Below, in pieces: positions 31,317-39,990 of a stretch of 64,000 nt of DNA. Source of the DNA: Marivivens aquimaris. GTDB lineage: Bacteria > Pseudomonadota > Alphaproteobacteria > Rhodobacterales > Rhodobacteraceae. Location: the NCBI RefSeq assembly GCF_015220045.1, contig NZ_JADBGB010000001.1, positions 620,001 through 684,000 on the forward strand, in the 5' to 3' direction. A program made the translations under genes and the position numbers. The notes below the pieces were generated by a model. The model had not been told where the DNA came from. It saw only the letters and a program-made list of their open reading frames with translations, and did no database searches. Position 1 is the first letter of the stretch, and each line of letters starts with the position of its first letter.

Positions 31317-31551
31317 AGACCCGTGCGCGGTTCTCGCTGAACTGCGCGCGGCCCACCGAGCGATCATCACCGGTCAGCAGGTCCGTGAGGTGCGCCACAA
31401 CAGTGGCGCATCCGGCACCGACCAGCAGGTCACGTATGGCCCCGCCGACGTGGCGGCGCTGAACCGTGAAATCGCCCGATACGAAACACTGTGCACGGCG
31501 AGCTGCGGGAAAAAGTCCCGCTTCGCCATTTCAACAGGAGGTCGTCGATGA
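31300..31551 (+). CDS. Head-tail joining protein (gpW family)
   Basis: 83 residues. The signature ELRAAHRAIITGQQVREVRH, then VTYGPADVAALNREIARYE, fits gpW, which seals the portal and forms the tail connection. Longer than lambda W (68 aa) by a Cys-containing C-terminal extension (SCGKKSRFAIS). Overlaps both neighbours, coupled to the protease gene by 4 bp. Confidence 0.8.
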   Translation: MTEMPEDPCAVLAELRAAHRAIITGQQVREVRHNSGASGTDQQVTYGPADVAALNREIARYETLCTASCGKKSRFAISTGGRR

Positions 31552-32816
31552 CCAATCATCTGCTGAACATCGCGTCCCGCGTCGTGGGTCGCCCGCTGCT
31601 GCTGGAGCAGGGCAAGGCCGAGGTCATTCTGGACGTGCTTTCGGGCCGCATGGGTTACGCCTTCGAGCATGAGCCGATGCAGCCCGAGGCCAGCCGGTTC
31701 TTCGGCAGCCACTACGACAGCAACGGCAATTACAACGCAATCGAGCGCGAGGGGAGCGTGGGCATCATCCGTGTCCTCGGCTCCCTCGTGAACCGTGGCG
31801 CATACGTCGGAGCCTCCTCTGGGGTGACGAGCTACGAGGGGCTGGAACACCAAATGCGGGAAGCCGCGGCGGATGACAGCCTCACGTCGGTCATCATCGA
31901 CATGAACAGCTCCGGCGGTGAGGCCGCAGGGATGTTCTCGGTCGCCAAGGCTGTGGCTGACCTGCGGGCGGTCAAGCCCGTGGTCGTCGTGGTGAATGAG
32001 ACTTGCGCCTCAGCGGCCTACGGGATCGCGTCTCAGGCGTCCGAGATCGTCATTTCCGAAACCTCGTTCGTCGGTTCCATCGGCGTGGTCATGACCCACG
32101 TCGACGCCTCGGCCAAGCTCGAAAAAGACGGGCTAAAGGTGACGATGATCCACGAGGGAAAGCACAAGGTCGACGGCAACCCGTTCGAGCCGCTGGCGGA
32201 CGGCGTGCTCGAACGGTTCAAGGCCGACGCCGGATACTTCTACTCGATGTTCGTTTCGCTCGTGGCCCACGGTCGCGGCGACCGGACCACCGAAGAACAG
32301 GCCCGCGCCACTGAGGCGCGGGTCTACATCGGCCAGCACGCAATCGATGCTGGTCTGGCCGACCGCATGGCGAGTTTCCGTGAAGTGCTTGCCGAACTCA
32401 CCACCACCACCAACGCGGGCGATGCTCGCTCTAATCTAGGGAACGTCAGTATGACTGATAACACCACCACTCCGACCGCGAGCATCACTCAGACCCAGAT
32501 GGATGCCGCTGTTGCCACCGCAAAGGCCGAAGGCGTGAAGGGCGAGCGTGACCGCTTCGCCGCGATCCTCGGCTCCGACGAGGCCAAGGCCAACATGTCC
32601 CTCGCGATGCACCTCGCGTCGAATACCGACATGGATGCAGACGGCGTGAAGGCTGCTCTGGCTGCGGCGGGTCCGGCTGCTTCGGCCTCCACCGGGACCG
32701 GATCCCGTATCGAGTCGGTTGCCGACCGCGCCGAGCACGGCATCGACGCCAACACCACCGGCACCAAGACGAAGGCCGAAGAGGTCGACGCCATGTGGGA
32801 CTCGGCGCTCGGCTAA
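31548..32816 (+). CDS. Capsid protease with C-terminal scaffold (lambda gpC/Nu3 type)
   Basis: 422 residues from ATG 31548, after AGGAGGTCGTCG. S49/SppA-like domain at ~60-290: GSVGIIRVLGSLVNRG, IIDMNSSGGEAAG, and the catalytic serine about S155 in TCASAAYGIAS, with SFVGSIGVVMTH following. The last ~120 residues are an Ala-rich scaffold region. In lambda, gpC cleaves assembly intermediates and the embedded Nu3 guides shell assembly. Confidence 0.9.
   Translation: MTNHLLNIASRVVGRPLLLEQGKAEVILDVLSGRMGYAFEHEPMQPEASRFFGSHYDSNGNYNAIEREGSVGIIRVLGSLVNRGAYVGASSGVTSYEGLEHQMREAAADDSLTSVIIDMNSSGGEAAGMFSVAKAVADLRAVKPVVVVVNETCASAAYGIASQASEIVISETSFVGSIGVVMTHVDASAKLEKDGLKVTMIHEGKHKVDGNPFEPLADGVLERFKADAGYFYSMFVSLVAHGRGDRTTEEQARATEARVYIGQHAIDAGLADRMASFREVLAELTTTTNAGDARSNLGNVSMTDNTTTPTASITQTQMDAAVATAKAEGVKGERDRFAAILGSDEAKANMSLAMHLASNTDMDADGVKAALAAAGPAASASTGTGSRIESVADRAEHGIDANTTGTKTKAEEVDAMWDSALG
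32451..32816 (+). CDS. Nested scaffold protein from internal start (Nu3-like)
   Basis: In-frame ATG at 32451 inside the protease gene, preceded by AGGGAACGTCAGT, which would give a 121-residue scaffold (starts MTDNTTTPTASITQTQMDAA). It mirrors lambda C/Nu3, where the same stop is shared. Helical, acidic and Ala-rich as expected. Production from this start is inferred. Confidence 0.5.
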   Translation: MTDNTTTPTASITQTQMDAAVATAKAEGVKGERDRFAAILGSDEAKANMSLAMHLASNTDMDADGVKAALAAAGPAASASTGTGSRIESVADRAEHGIDANTTGTKTKAEEVDAMWDSALG

Positions 32817-32860
32817 CGCCGCCCCGATCCATCTGAACATCAATAAAGGAACGCAAAAAA

Positions 32861-33226
32861 ATGGACAAATATACCGAGCCTAAGCTCTCGCTTGGTGCGC
32901 TTCTGACCGAAGGCGAAGGCCAGATCAGCCGTGAGGAAGTGACTTTCCCTGATGGCACCGACATTCCCGCATCGGCGGTCGTCGGCAAGATCACCGCGAG
33001 CGGCAAATACGTCGAGCTGGACCCCACTGCATCGGACGGCAGCCAGACCGCGGCAGGCTTCACGCTCTACCCGATCAAAGCTGACGGTGCCGACGTCAAG
33101 GGCGTCATCATCGCTCGTCTGGCCGAGGCGAAAGGCCCCGCGCTGGAATGGCCCGCAGGCATCACCGAAGCGCAGACGGCCACCGCCATCGGCCACCTCG
33201 CCAACCTCAACATCGTCGTTCGCTAA
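32861..33226 (+). CDS. Head decoration protein (gpD family)
   Basis: 121 residues. Starts MDKYTEPKLSLGALLTEGEG; motif SREEVTFPDGTD and GKITASGKYVELDPTASDGS match the head decoration family that trimerises on the expanded capsid to stabilise it. Preceded by AAAGGAACG. Sits between protease/scaffold and major capsid genes as in lambda. Confidence 0.9.
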   Translation: MDKYTEPKLSLGALLTEGEGQISREEVTFPDGTDIPASAVVGKITASGKYVELDPTASDGSQTAAGFTLYPIKADGADVKGVIIARLAEAKGPALEWPAGITEAQTATAIGHLANLNIVVR

Positions 33227-33253
33227 CGCGCGTCGGACGTAAAGGATTTACAC

Positions 33254-34294
33254 ATGAACGAACTTCTCGACGCTGACATGTTCAGCCTGCACAAGCTCAC
33301 TCAGGTTGTGCAGAAAACCAAATACCAACCGGCCCGTCTGGGTGAACTCGGTATCTTCGAAGCGGACTACATCGACCTGACCACCTTCATCGTGGAAATC
33401 ACCGAAGAAGATGGCATCATGGTGCTGTCGCCGTCGGCACGCGGCGGTCCGGGTCAGACCTTCGGGGACACCGAGGGCCGTGGCGTGGCCTTTCAGGTCG
33501 CCCACTTCCAGATCAATGACTCCATTCTGGCCGACGCGGTGCAGGGTCGCCGTGCCATCGGTACCGCCGACAAGCGCCGCAACCTCGCGAACGAAGTTGC
33601 GAAGAAATGGCGCCTCCATCGCCAGCGTTTCGAGCTGACCGAAGAAAGCCAGCGTATGGGCGCGCTCAAGGGCATGGTCGTTTACTTCAAAAAGGATGGC
33701 TCGGTCAGCCACACCATCGACCTGTTCGACCGTTTTGACGTGACGCCCAATCCCCTCATCACTCTGAACTGCAAGTCCAGCCAGCCGGGCGCTCCGATCC
33801 TGCGTCAGCTCGACGAGATTAAGCGCCAGACCCTCGACAAGCTCGGCAATGTCGGCTTCCGCGAGCTGCGCTTCGAGTGCTCTAATGAGCTGTGGGACGC
33901 GGTCATCGACTCCGATGAAGTTCGTGACAGCTACAAGGGCACGAGCAAGGCCGAGTTCCTTCGCACCAGCTACATCGGCCCGAACCGTTCGTCGACCTAT
34001 GGTGCGTTCGAATATGGTGGCGTGATCTTCGAAAATTATCGTGGGACCAATCAGGTGAATGTCGGCACTGGCAAGGCTCAGATGGTACCGATGGGCATCC
34101 CTGGCCTGTTCAAGACGGTTTACGGTCCGGCGGACTACAATGAAACCGTCAACACGCTGGGCGAAAAGCTCTATTCCAAGGTGAAGCCGAAGCCGAACGA
34201 CAAGGGCTACGATCTGGAAATGCAGTCGAACCCGATGACCTACTGCTCGCGCCCCGAGGTGCTGCAAGAGATCGCGTTCGAGGTCGACGCCTAA
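33254..34294 (+). CDS. Major capsid protein (gpE family, HK97 fold)
   Basis: 346 residues, the usual length of lambda gpE. Family features: MFSLHKLTQVVQKTKYQPAR at the N-terminus, FIVEITEEDGIMVLSPS, RRNLANEVAKKWRLHRQRFE, and NPMTYCSRPEVLQEIAFE at the end. Builds the icosahedral shell. Codon use is strongly biased, as expected for the most abundant virion protein. Confidence 0.95.
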   Translation: MNELLDADMFSLHKLTQVVQKTKYQPARLGELGIFEADYIDLTTFIVEITEEDGIMVLSPSARGGPGQTFGDTEGRGVAFQVAHFQINDSILADAVQGRRAIGTADKRRNLANEVAKKWRLHRQRFELTEESQRMGALKGMVVYFKKDGSVSHTIDLFDRFDVTPNPLITLNCKSSQPGAPILRQLDEIKRQTLDKLGNVGFRELRFECSNELWDAVIDSDEVRDSYKGTSKAEFLRTSYIGPNRSSTYGAFEYGGVIFENYRGTNQVNVGTGKAQMVPMGIPGLFKTVYGPADYNETVNTLGEKLYSKVKPKPNDKGYDLEMQSNPMTYCSRPEVLQEIAFEVDA

Positions 34295-34296
34295 CG

Positions 34297-34683
34297 ATGC
34301 AGGCATTTGAAAAAGCCATCGCCGCGATGACCGCGGCGGTGGCTACGCATTTGGGTCAGGATGCCACGTTCTACCGCGTCGAACGCTCCGGCAGGATCGT
34401 GGAGACCGAGACCCTTAGCGATGGGACTGCGCTGCGCGTGGTGCTGACCGATGCACCAGCCGCCGCCTTGGCCGACAACGGCACCCGTATTCGGGCCGTT
34501 GGGCAGGCCGCAGACATCACCATCGACGCCGCCAATCTGGCGAAGCTCGACCGGCCGCCCGAGAAGGGCGACCAGTTCCACGTCGTCACCTTCGGTGGCG
34601 TCATCAAGAAATTCAAAGTGAACACCACGCCGGCCTCCAACGGGGTCGGCGGTGTCGTCGTTTCGGTTTCCGAAACGACCTAG
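34297..34683 (+). CDS. Head-tail attachment protein, FII-like (putative)
   Basis: 128 residues, three bases after the capsid gene. Strand-rich core (GDQFHVVTFGGVIKKFKV) resembles the lambda FII/attachment fold, and the position is right. An N-terminal helix (FEKAIAAMTAAVATHL) is typical of tail-terminator or connector proteins. Family match is by pattern and context. Confidence 0.6.
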   Translation: MQAFEKAIAAMTAAVATHLGQDATFYRVERSGRIVETETLSDGTALRVVLTDAPAAALADNGTRIRAVGQAADITIDAANLAKLDRPPEKGDQFHVVTFGGVIKKFKVNTTPASNGVGGVVVSVSETT

Positions 34684-34698
34684 TGCGAGGGCGCCCCA

Positions 34699-35430
34699 AT
34701 GATAACGCGTACAATTATCCGACTTTTGGCATACGACGCGATCAAGGGGCGCACCTCCGCCGGAGATATGGTCGAGGACAGCGCGATCGACAACATGGTG
34801 TCGCGGATCACGGCTGATGGCGGCGCCAAACCCGTCATCGTAATCTACACCGAGGAGCAGGCAGACCAAGCCATCGAACTGGTGTTCGAGGTGTTTATCG
34901 CCAGCAAAGCGGCGGTCAAGAATGGGGAGGGGGAGGACGAACTCACCATCAGCAGCACCGGCGATGGTTTCGAGTTCTTTCTCGACGTCATCGAGAACCA
35001 AATCTGCCGCCTGCTCAAGTCCGATCAAAGCGAAGCGGCGCAGCTGTTCCGGACGGTGTCTGGCCTCGACACCGTGTATCAGCACATGTCGAAGCGCGGC
35101 TCCAGCGTGGAGAGTGGCCCGCGTTTCGCGGCTCGTCAGATCACAATAACGCTGCCGAAAACGCTTCCCGCTCCCGCCGCTGGCGGTATCGTAGAGGGCA
35201 GCATTTGGGCGGATGTGATCACCTATTTCGAAGCGCACCCCGACCACTCCCCATTCACAGCCGTCATCGCCCACGAGCTTGCGCCCTACGGCGTGCCGAT
35301 CGGCGTCATGCAGGATCTGATCGCTACGGGTCTCCCGAAGGATAAGGCGGGGCTGCTGAACCTCCTCGTGGCCGGCACCGAACTGACGGGCGAGCTCGCC
35401 TCTGAAATCAACGTGGAGCAGGCGGAATGA
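34699..35430 (+). CDS. Hypothetical neck/tail connector region protein, 243 aa
   Basis: No family recognised. Begins MITRTIIRLLAYDAIKGRTS; helical in the middle with VFEVFIASKAAVK and EFFLDVIENQICRLLK, then a hydrophobic-poor C-terminus (LLNLLVAGTELTGELASE). It fills the slot between the capsid connector and the baseplate spike, so a neck, tail terminator or completion role is likely. Coupled by ATGA to the spike gene. Confidence 0.55.
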   Translation: MITRTIIRLLAYDAIKGRTSAGDMVEDSAIDNMVSRITADGGAKPVIVIYTEEQADQAIELVFEVFIASKAAVKNGEGEDELTISSTGDGFEFFLDVIENQICRLLKSDQSEAAQLFRTVSGLDTVYQHMSKRGSSVESGPRFAARQITITLPKTLPAPAAGGIVEGSIWADVITYFEAHPDHSPFTAVIAHELAPYGVPIGVMQDLIATGLPKDKAGLLNLLVAGTELTGELASEINVEQAE

Positions 35431-35954
35431 GCACGCTCCTCGACCTCTTTCGACGTGTCGCTGACCTCGAGCGGCGACTGAACGTCTCGAACCTGCGAGG
35501 CACGGTCCATTCCGTAGACGCCGCCGCAGGCACTGTACGGCTCGATCTGGGGCCAGACGACGCTGGGGGTAGGCTCCTATCCCCTCCGGTGCCTTACGCG
35601 CAGCAGGCGGGCGCTCTGAAGGTCCACGCGCCTCCTAGCACGGGCCAGCAGATGACCATCGTTTCCCCCAGCGGCGATCTAGCCGCTGGGGTGGCTCAGC
35701 CCCTCAGCTGGTCATCATCGGAAAGCAGCCCCTCGCAAAACGGGGCCGAGAACATGCTGACATTTGGCGACGTCAGTATCCTCCTGACCGAGAGCGGCGT
35801 GACCATCACGGTCGGCGGCTCCTCGGTTCAACTCACCGCCAACGGGCTGGCCGTAACCAGTAGCGCGATGACGCACAACGGCACGAACGTTGGCGCCACG
35901 CATGTTCACAGCGGCGTCCAGTCCGGACCTGCAAAAACTTCCACACCGGAGTGA
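35427..35954 (+). CDS. Baseplate assembly protein V (tail spike)
   Basis: 175 residues. P2 gpV-like: LFRRVADLERRLNVSNLRGT, an OB-fold strand region to ~90, then a beta-helical repeat with VTITVGGSSVQLTANGLAV and the metal-binding tip motif HVHSG near the end. It is the membrane-piercing spike of contractile tails. Marks the switch from lambda-type head to P2-type tail genes. Confidence 0.85.
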   Translation: MSTLLDLFRRVADLERRLNVSNLRGTVHSVDAAAGTVRLDLGPDDAGGRLLSPPVPYAQQAGALKVHAPPSTGQQMTIVSPSGDLAAGVAQPLSWSSSESSPSQNGAENMLTFGDVSILLTESGVTITVGGSSVQLTANGLAVTSSAMTHNGTNVGATHVHSGVQSGPAKTSTPE

Positions 35955-35957
35955 TAA

Positions 35958-38060
35958 ATGTCCACCAAGCGAATTTATGAGGTCACGGCATCGGCGGGTC
36001 CGATTGTCGGTGGCGTCAAGAATCCCGGCGACGGTCAGCAGATCACTGTCTCCGAGCGGGCGGCGGAATACGACGTCCAGCAAGGCCACCTGATCTTCGT
36101 CGGTGATCCTGAGCCGAACCTCGAAAAGCCGGACGGGTACGTCCGCAAATCCTATCTGGATACGAAAGTCGACCTCGTTCTCGCCAAGGGCGACGAGATG
36201 GACAATCGCGTCAATGAAGCTGCGGATCGCGCAACGACCGTAATCGAGTCTGTCGCTCCTCTCGCCACGCTGCAACAGACGGCGACGCAGGTCACGCAGG
36301 ACGCGGGCCGCGCCGAGGATGCGCGGGTCGCGGTCGAAGGCATGGAAGCCTTTGGCAACGATATGCAGAAGGACATGACCAACACGCATGACCTTGGCGG
36401 AAATTTCGCCACTGGACTTGTGAAGTCGGTCTCGGAACAGCAATACATCGACCTTCAGGCATTTGAGGTCGCGGCCCAGATCCGCCGAGGATACGGCCAG
36501 TCTGGTATTCGCTTCGGTCGCCACTATGCCGACGGCGGTGACGCTGCCTACCATCGCCCGTCGATGGTGTCGTTTGCCGCTCTGGGTGTGCACAACCATC
36601 CCAACTATCGCTTGATGTGCGGGATGCCGGAGCAAACCGCTATCATCAACGGGCATGAGATCAACACGCGACACTGCGATTACCGCATCATGCACGGTGT
36701 CGGCGGCGGTGCTTACCTCGAAGTCGAGGACGCTATCCCGCCTGCGGTTCCTCCCTCGGTGGCTACCAAGGCCACGCCTGAAGAGCAGGTCGCGGAAATG
36801 CGCGAATATCTGCGGGCATTCGGCGCAAAGGATGCGTCCATTCGAGCCGACTATGCCCAGTATTTCGACACCTACGTGTCGGTGCTGGAATGCTGGCTGG
36901 AAAACCTCGACGGTGACACGCTGTCCGACACCTTCCCGTCCTTCCGCCATCAGATCGACAACGGCGGACTGCGGTCGATGAACGACAACTACATGTCGAT
37001 GTTCGGCTCGGGCCTCAAAGCGCGATTTGAGAACAAGGACTTCAAACCCACTGTCATTCGCGTGATGAATGACGACGGCAGTCCGCAGTTCGCCGTTCTA
37101 CGGTATCGCATTTCGGCAATGCGTTTGGGAACCTATGCAGACTGGCCGGTTCACCGCATGGTCGAGCTGGTGGACGATCCTGCAACACGTCTGCGTCTTA
37201 GCAAAACTGACGACGATATCGACAAGACCCGTCTCGGTCGCTATCGCGTGCTGGGCAGCTTGGATGATCGCGGCTTCAAGCGCCGCACGGGACCGACCCT
37301 GCTCGACGACATCATGTCGTCGGTTCCAGGCTTGGATGGTGTCGGAGCGAATATCGAGGAGTCGTACCTTGATACAAATAACGACCACTCGACATTCACC
37401 CAGCGCCTGAAGAAATACAAAACCACAACGGCTCTGAATTCGGCGTACTACAACCGGTTTTACTCCTACGAGCAGGCTGGTGCAGCGGGGCGTCGTGACT
37501 ATCGTCGCGGCTGGAATGATCCGACTTTGTTTGTGGCATCCACGACGAAGAGCGAGGTGGCTCAGCTGTCCGGTATGGGTGGCGGCCACCGTGTCAGTTG
37601 GGCCATCCCTCTTGAACTGATCGTTGCCACACCATTGGGTCTGTGGAACCCGTATGACGTTCAGGTGCTCAACGGAAACCCGACCGGCAGCGGCAACACC
37701 GAGGCAAGCCCGTATTCAGGTGTCTACCAGAATGGCTACTGGTTCATGACGCCATCGGACCTGTTCGATGTGGAAGGCACTGACATTGATCCGGCCGATA
37801 CTGACGAGGCCGCGTGGGTTCAGTGTGATGACGGCGAGGTTCGCCTGATGCGCGGGTCCGGCATCTACGTCCATATGCCTGAAATCTCCGGCATTCAAAC
37901 AGCTCGGCTGCGGTATCCCATCGCACCGATGCACGACGAAGGCTCGTTTGCCTTCGGCTACATGAAGGCGTTCGAAACTGAGCAGGGTGAACTCTCTGCA
38001 CAGATCGTTGCGGAACTTTTGGAACAGCGTAAGGCGCTGAAAAAAGGAGGGCTGCTGTAA
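35958..38060 (+). CDS. Large unassigned virion-region protein, 700 aa
   Basis: Begins MSTKRIYEVTASAGPIVGGV; the first ~55 residues share a motif with the 63-aa protein at 39403 (YxVT..AG...NPG.G..I). Residues ~60-140 are helical, followed by a large soluble domain with GVGGGAYLEVEDAIPP, RADYAQYFDTYVSVLECWLE and YYNRFYSYEQAGAAGRRDYR. No signature enzyme motif recognised. Lies between baseplate V and W, where P2 has no gene. Likely a large tail or tail-accessory protein; novel to me. Confidence 0.6.
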   Translation: MSTKRIYEVTASAGPIVGGVKNPGDGQQITVSERAAEYDVQQGHLIFVGDPEPNLEKPDGYVRKSYLDTKVDLVLAKGDEMDNRVNEAADRATTVIESVAPLATLQQTATQVTQDAGRAEDARVAVEGMEAFGNDMQKDMTNTHDLGGNFATGLVKSVSEQQYIDLQAFEVAAQIRRGYGQSGIRFGRHYADGGDAAYHRPSMVSFAALGVHNHPNYRLMCGMPEQTAIINGHEINTRHCDYRIMHGVGGGAYLEVEDAIPPAVPPSVATKATPEEQVAEMREYLRAFGAKDASIRADYAQYFDTYVSVLECWLENLDGDTLSDTFPSFRHQIDNGGLRSMNDNYMSMFGSGLKARFENKDFKPTVIRVMNDDGSPQFAVLRYRISAMRLGTYADWPVHRMVELVDDPATRLRLSKTDDDIDKTRLGRYRVLGSLDDRGFKRRTGPTLLDDIMSSVPGLDGVGANIEESYLDTNNDHSTFTQRLKKYKTTTALNSAYYNRFYSYEQAGAAGRRDYRRGWNDPTLFVASTTKSEVAQLSGMGGGHRVSWAIPLELIVATPLGLWNPYDVQVLNGNPTGSGNTEASPYSGVYQNGYWFMTPSDLFDVEGTDIDPADTDEAAWVQCDDGEVRLMRGSGIYVHMPEISGIQTARLRYPIAPMHDEGSFAFGYMKAFETEQGELSAQIVAELLEQRKALKKGGLL

Positions 38061-38860
38061 TGGCGCTCAATGACTCACTGACGGACATTCTCCGAAACTT
38101 CGACAGCTACACCGAAGACCTCGACAAAGCGCGAGATGGCTACGCCGAACTGCAAACCCAAATCACCTCGGGCTTGCAACCACTGTACGGCCTTCTGCCG
38201 AACCAGCTGGGATATGACCGTGACGGCGACGGACTACCTGACGGCTGGAGGCTGCCGGCAAATGCTGGCGTTACGTCGTGGGAGATGGTCGAAGCATTTC
38301 AGCCGCTACCGAAATCCAACATTACGCCCTCGGCGTTGGAAACGGAGTTCTATAACGCGTTTAATACCTATGAGAGCGGGGACTACGGCTATCGCCTCGA
38401 AGGTCTGCATGTGTGGCGCGTCTCGTGGGACATGTCTCAAATGGATGAGGGTGCGTCCCTAAGCAACGGAAAGTTGGCACTCTTTTCGGCATGGCAAATG
38501 CCGCGATTTTCGACCATGGCTATGTGGCTGAAAGAAGAGGTGCCAGGCTGCTTTGGCGATCTCGAGGGCGGCACTCGGTTCCATCGTATCGGAGACGACG
38601 GGTGGGGACTTTTCACCACGCGCACTGCTGCCGATAAAATTTGGAATTATCCCGGACAATACGCCGATCAGCACCTCCGTTTTCAGCAGGACACTTTCGC
38701 CCCTGTCGGCTCCGCTCTGATCGTCGGCCCTCAAGTTGTGTCCTGCTACGTTCCTGTTGAGGCGACTGGCTGGAACATCATTCCTAGCCTCAATCGCCAA
38801 ACTCTTGGCGACGGATACTCCTACAACCTTGATGGCAATTCTAACCGCTGGGACACCTGA
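38060..38860 (+). CDS. Unassigned tail-region protein with Ca-binding-type loop, 266 aa
   Basis: Residues ~50-62 read LGYDRDGDGLPDGW, a thrombospondin-type-3-like calcium loop. The rest is strand- and Trp-rich (WRVSWDMSQMDEG, AMWLKEEVPGCFGDL), suggesting an extracellular beta-sandwich or lectin-like domain. The N-terminal 45 residues are helical. Adjacent to the 700-aa gene. A virion surface role is inferred. Confidence 0.55.
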   Translation: MALNDSLTDILRNFDSYTEDLDKARDGYAELQTQITSGLQPLYGLLPNQLGYDRDGDGLPDGWRLPANAGVTSWEMVEAFQPLPKSNITPSALETEFYNAFNTYESGDYGYRLEGLHVWRVSWDMSQMDEGASLSNGKLALFSAWQMPRFSTMAMWLKEEVPGCFGDLEGGTRFHRIGDDGWGLFTTRTAADKIWNYPGQYADQHLRFQQDTFAPVGSALIVGPQVVSCYVPVEATGWNIIPSLNRQTLGDGYSYNLDGNSNRWDT

Positions 38861-38861
38861 C

Positions 38862-39326
38862 ATGAAAATCCTCTACAATTACGCGACCATCCTGAACTAC
38901 GGCGGCTTCTGCTCCCAGACCGCAGCGATTGCTATGGCACGGGATCAAATCGGCGCTGACTTCGATCCGAACCTTGTCTCTCGTGAAGCCGTCACATCGG
39001 TGGAAGCAAAGCTGTTGGTACGGGAAGCCATTGGCGAGATTGCTGGGGACCAGCAGTCGCTGCTCGGGACCACCTCGGATGCTATTGGCCTGCTGTTCTT
39101 CGAGGTCGCGAAGTTCGCGATTGCGATGAAGGATCAGAACAGCCTTGCTGACATTCGCAGCGCGGCCACCCCTCTGGCCGACATGATGGCTCCGGTCATT
39201 GCGCGGGTCGAGGCCGGCGACACGCTCCTGACCCATCAGGTCAAGGGCGAGGCCAACGTGATCGAAGAGATGGAGCAGCGCGCCACTCAGGTTGCGACTG
39301 TCCTCCAGTCCGTACAGTCGGCCTAA
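38862..39326 (+). CDS. Helical tail-region protein, 154 aa
   Basis: Starts MKILYNYATILNYGGFCSQT two bases after the previous stop. Helical throughout, with VEAKLLVREAIGEIAGDQQS and a C-terminal helix rich in Gln/Val (EMEQRATQVATVLQSVQ). No family recognised. Followed by a 13-bp hairpin. Confidence 0.5.
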   Translation: MKILYNYATILNYGGFCSQTAAIAMARDQIGADFDPNLVSREAVTSVEAKLLVREAIGEIAGDQQSLLGTTSDAIGLLFFEVAKFAIAMKDQNSLADIRSAATPLADMMAPVIARVEAGDTLLTHQVKGEANVIEEMEQRATQVATVLQSVQSA

Positions 39327-39347
39327 CTAAGCCTCAAAGACAGTAGC

Positions 39348-39378
39348 GCAGAGGGCCCGCTTTCGGCGGGCCTTCTGC
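39348..39378 (+). terminator. 13-bp hairpin inside the late operon
   Basis: GCAGAGGGCCCGC pairs with GCGGGCCTTCTGC (one G-T pair) around TTTCG. It lacks a long T tract. It may be a partial terminator or an RNA-processing/stability element between the insert and the baseplate genes. Confidence 0.6.
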
Positions 39379-39402
39379 ATTTCATCAACGGAGAAATGAC
39401 CA

Positions 39403-39594
39403 ATGGCTAAATACAAAGTAACGAACCTCGCGGGCGTGTGGATCACCTCGAAGGAACGCAACCCCGGCGCTGGTTCGATTGTCGAGCTGAACGGCAACGA
39501 CCCCGAAACCCGGCGTGCTGTCAAAGACGGCGCGATCAAAGCCTGCAAGGATGACCTGAAGGCCGAAAAATCCACCGAGACGGCGGATAAATAA
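39403..39594 (+). CDS. Small SH3-like phage protein, 63 aa
   Basis: MAKYKVTNLAGVWITSKERN; strand-rich with a conserved NPGAGSIVEL segment. Its motif matches the N-terminus of the 700-aa protein, suggesting both carry the same small barrel that docks on a common partner. Precedes the gpW/gp25 baseplate gene by two bases. Confidence 0.6.
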   Translation: MAKYKVTNLAGVWITSKERNPGAGSIVELNGNDPETRRAVKDGAIKACKDDLKAEKSTETADK

Positions 39595-39596
39595 CG

Positions 39597-39983
39597 ATGG
39601 CACCAGCCGTAGGCATCAACGTTGAGACTGGCGCGGCGCTTGCGGGCTGGGACCACGTTCAGCAGTCGCTCGCCATTATCCTGCGCACACAGTTTGGCGA
39701 GCGGCCCAAGCGTGAGTGGTTCGGTTCCTTCGTGCCGGACCTTCTCGGTCGCTCCATGACCACGACCGATCTGAGCCGCTTCATTGCGGCCCTCACGTCG
39801 GCCATCGAACAATTCGAGCCACGCTTCGACGTGGCATCCATCACGACCGAGGCAGATCCGCGCGACGGGTCGGTGCAGGTCGTGATGTTGGGACATTACC
39901 GCCCGAACGCACTCACTGGTGACTTTGCCGTCGACGGAGACGTCCGGCAGGTCACGGTGGGAAGCGCGGGCCTCATTCGCTGA
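39597..39983 (+). CDS. Baseplate wedge protein (GPW/gp25 family)
   Basis: 128 residues. Family pattern: ILRTQFGERPKREWFGSFVP, then RFIAALTSAIEQFEPRFDVA. T4 gp25/P2 W proteins have lysozyme-like fold ancestry and initiate the sheath-baseplate interface. Overlaps none but is immediately followed by gpJ. Confidence 0.88.
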   Translation: MAPAVGINVETGAALAGWDHVQQSLAIILRTQFGERPKREWFGSFVPDLLGRSMTTTDLSRFIAALTSAIEQFEPRFDVASITTEADPRDGSVQVVMLGHYRPNALTGDFAVDGDVRQVTVGSAGLIR

Positions 39984-39990
39984 GGCATTC

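Noticed and set aside
35715-36950. 411-codon minus-strand open frame
   Set aside because: Shadow of the spike and 700-aa genes.
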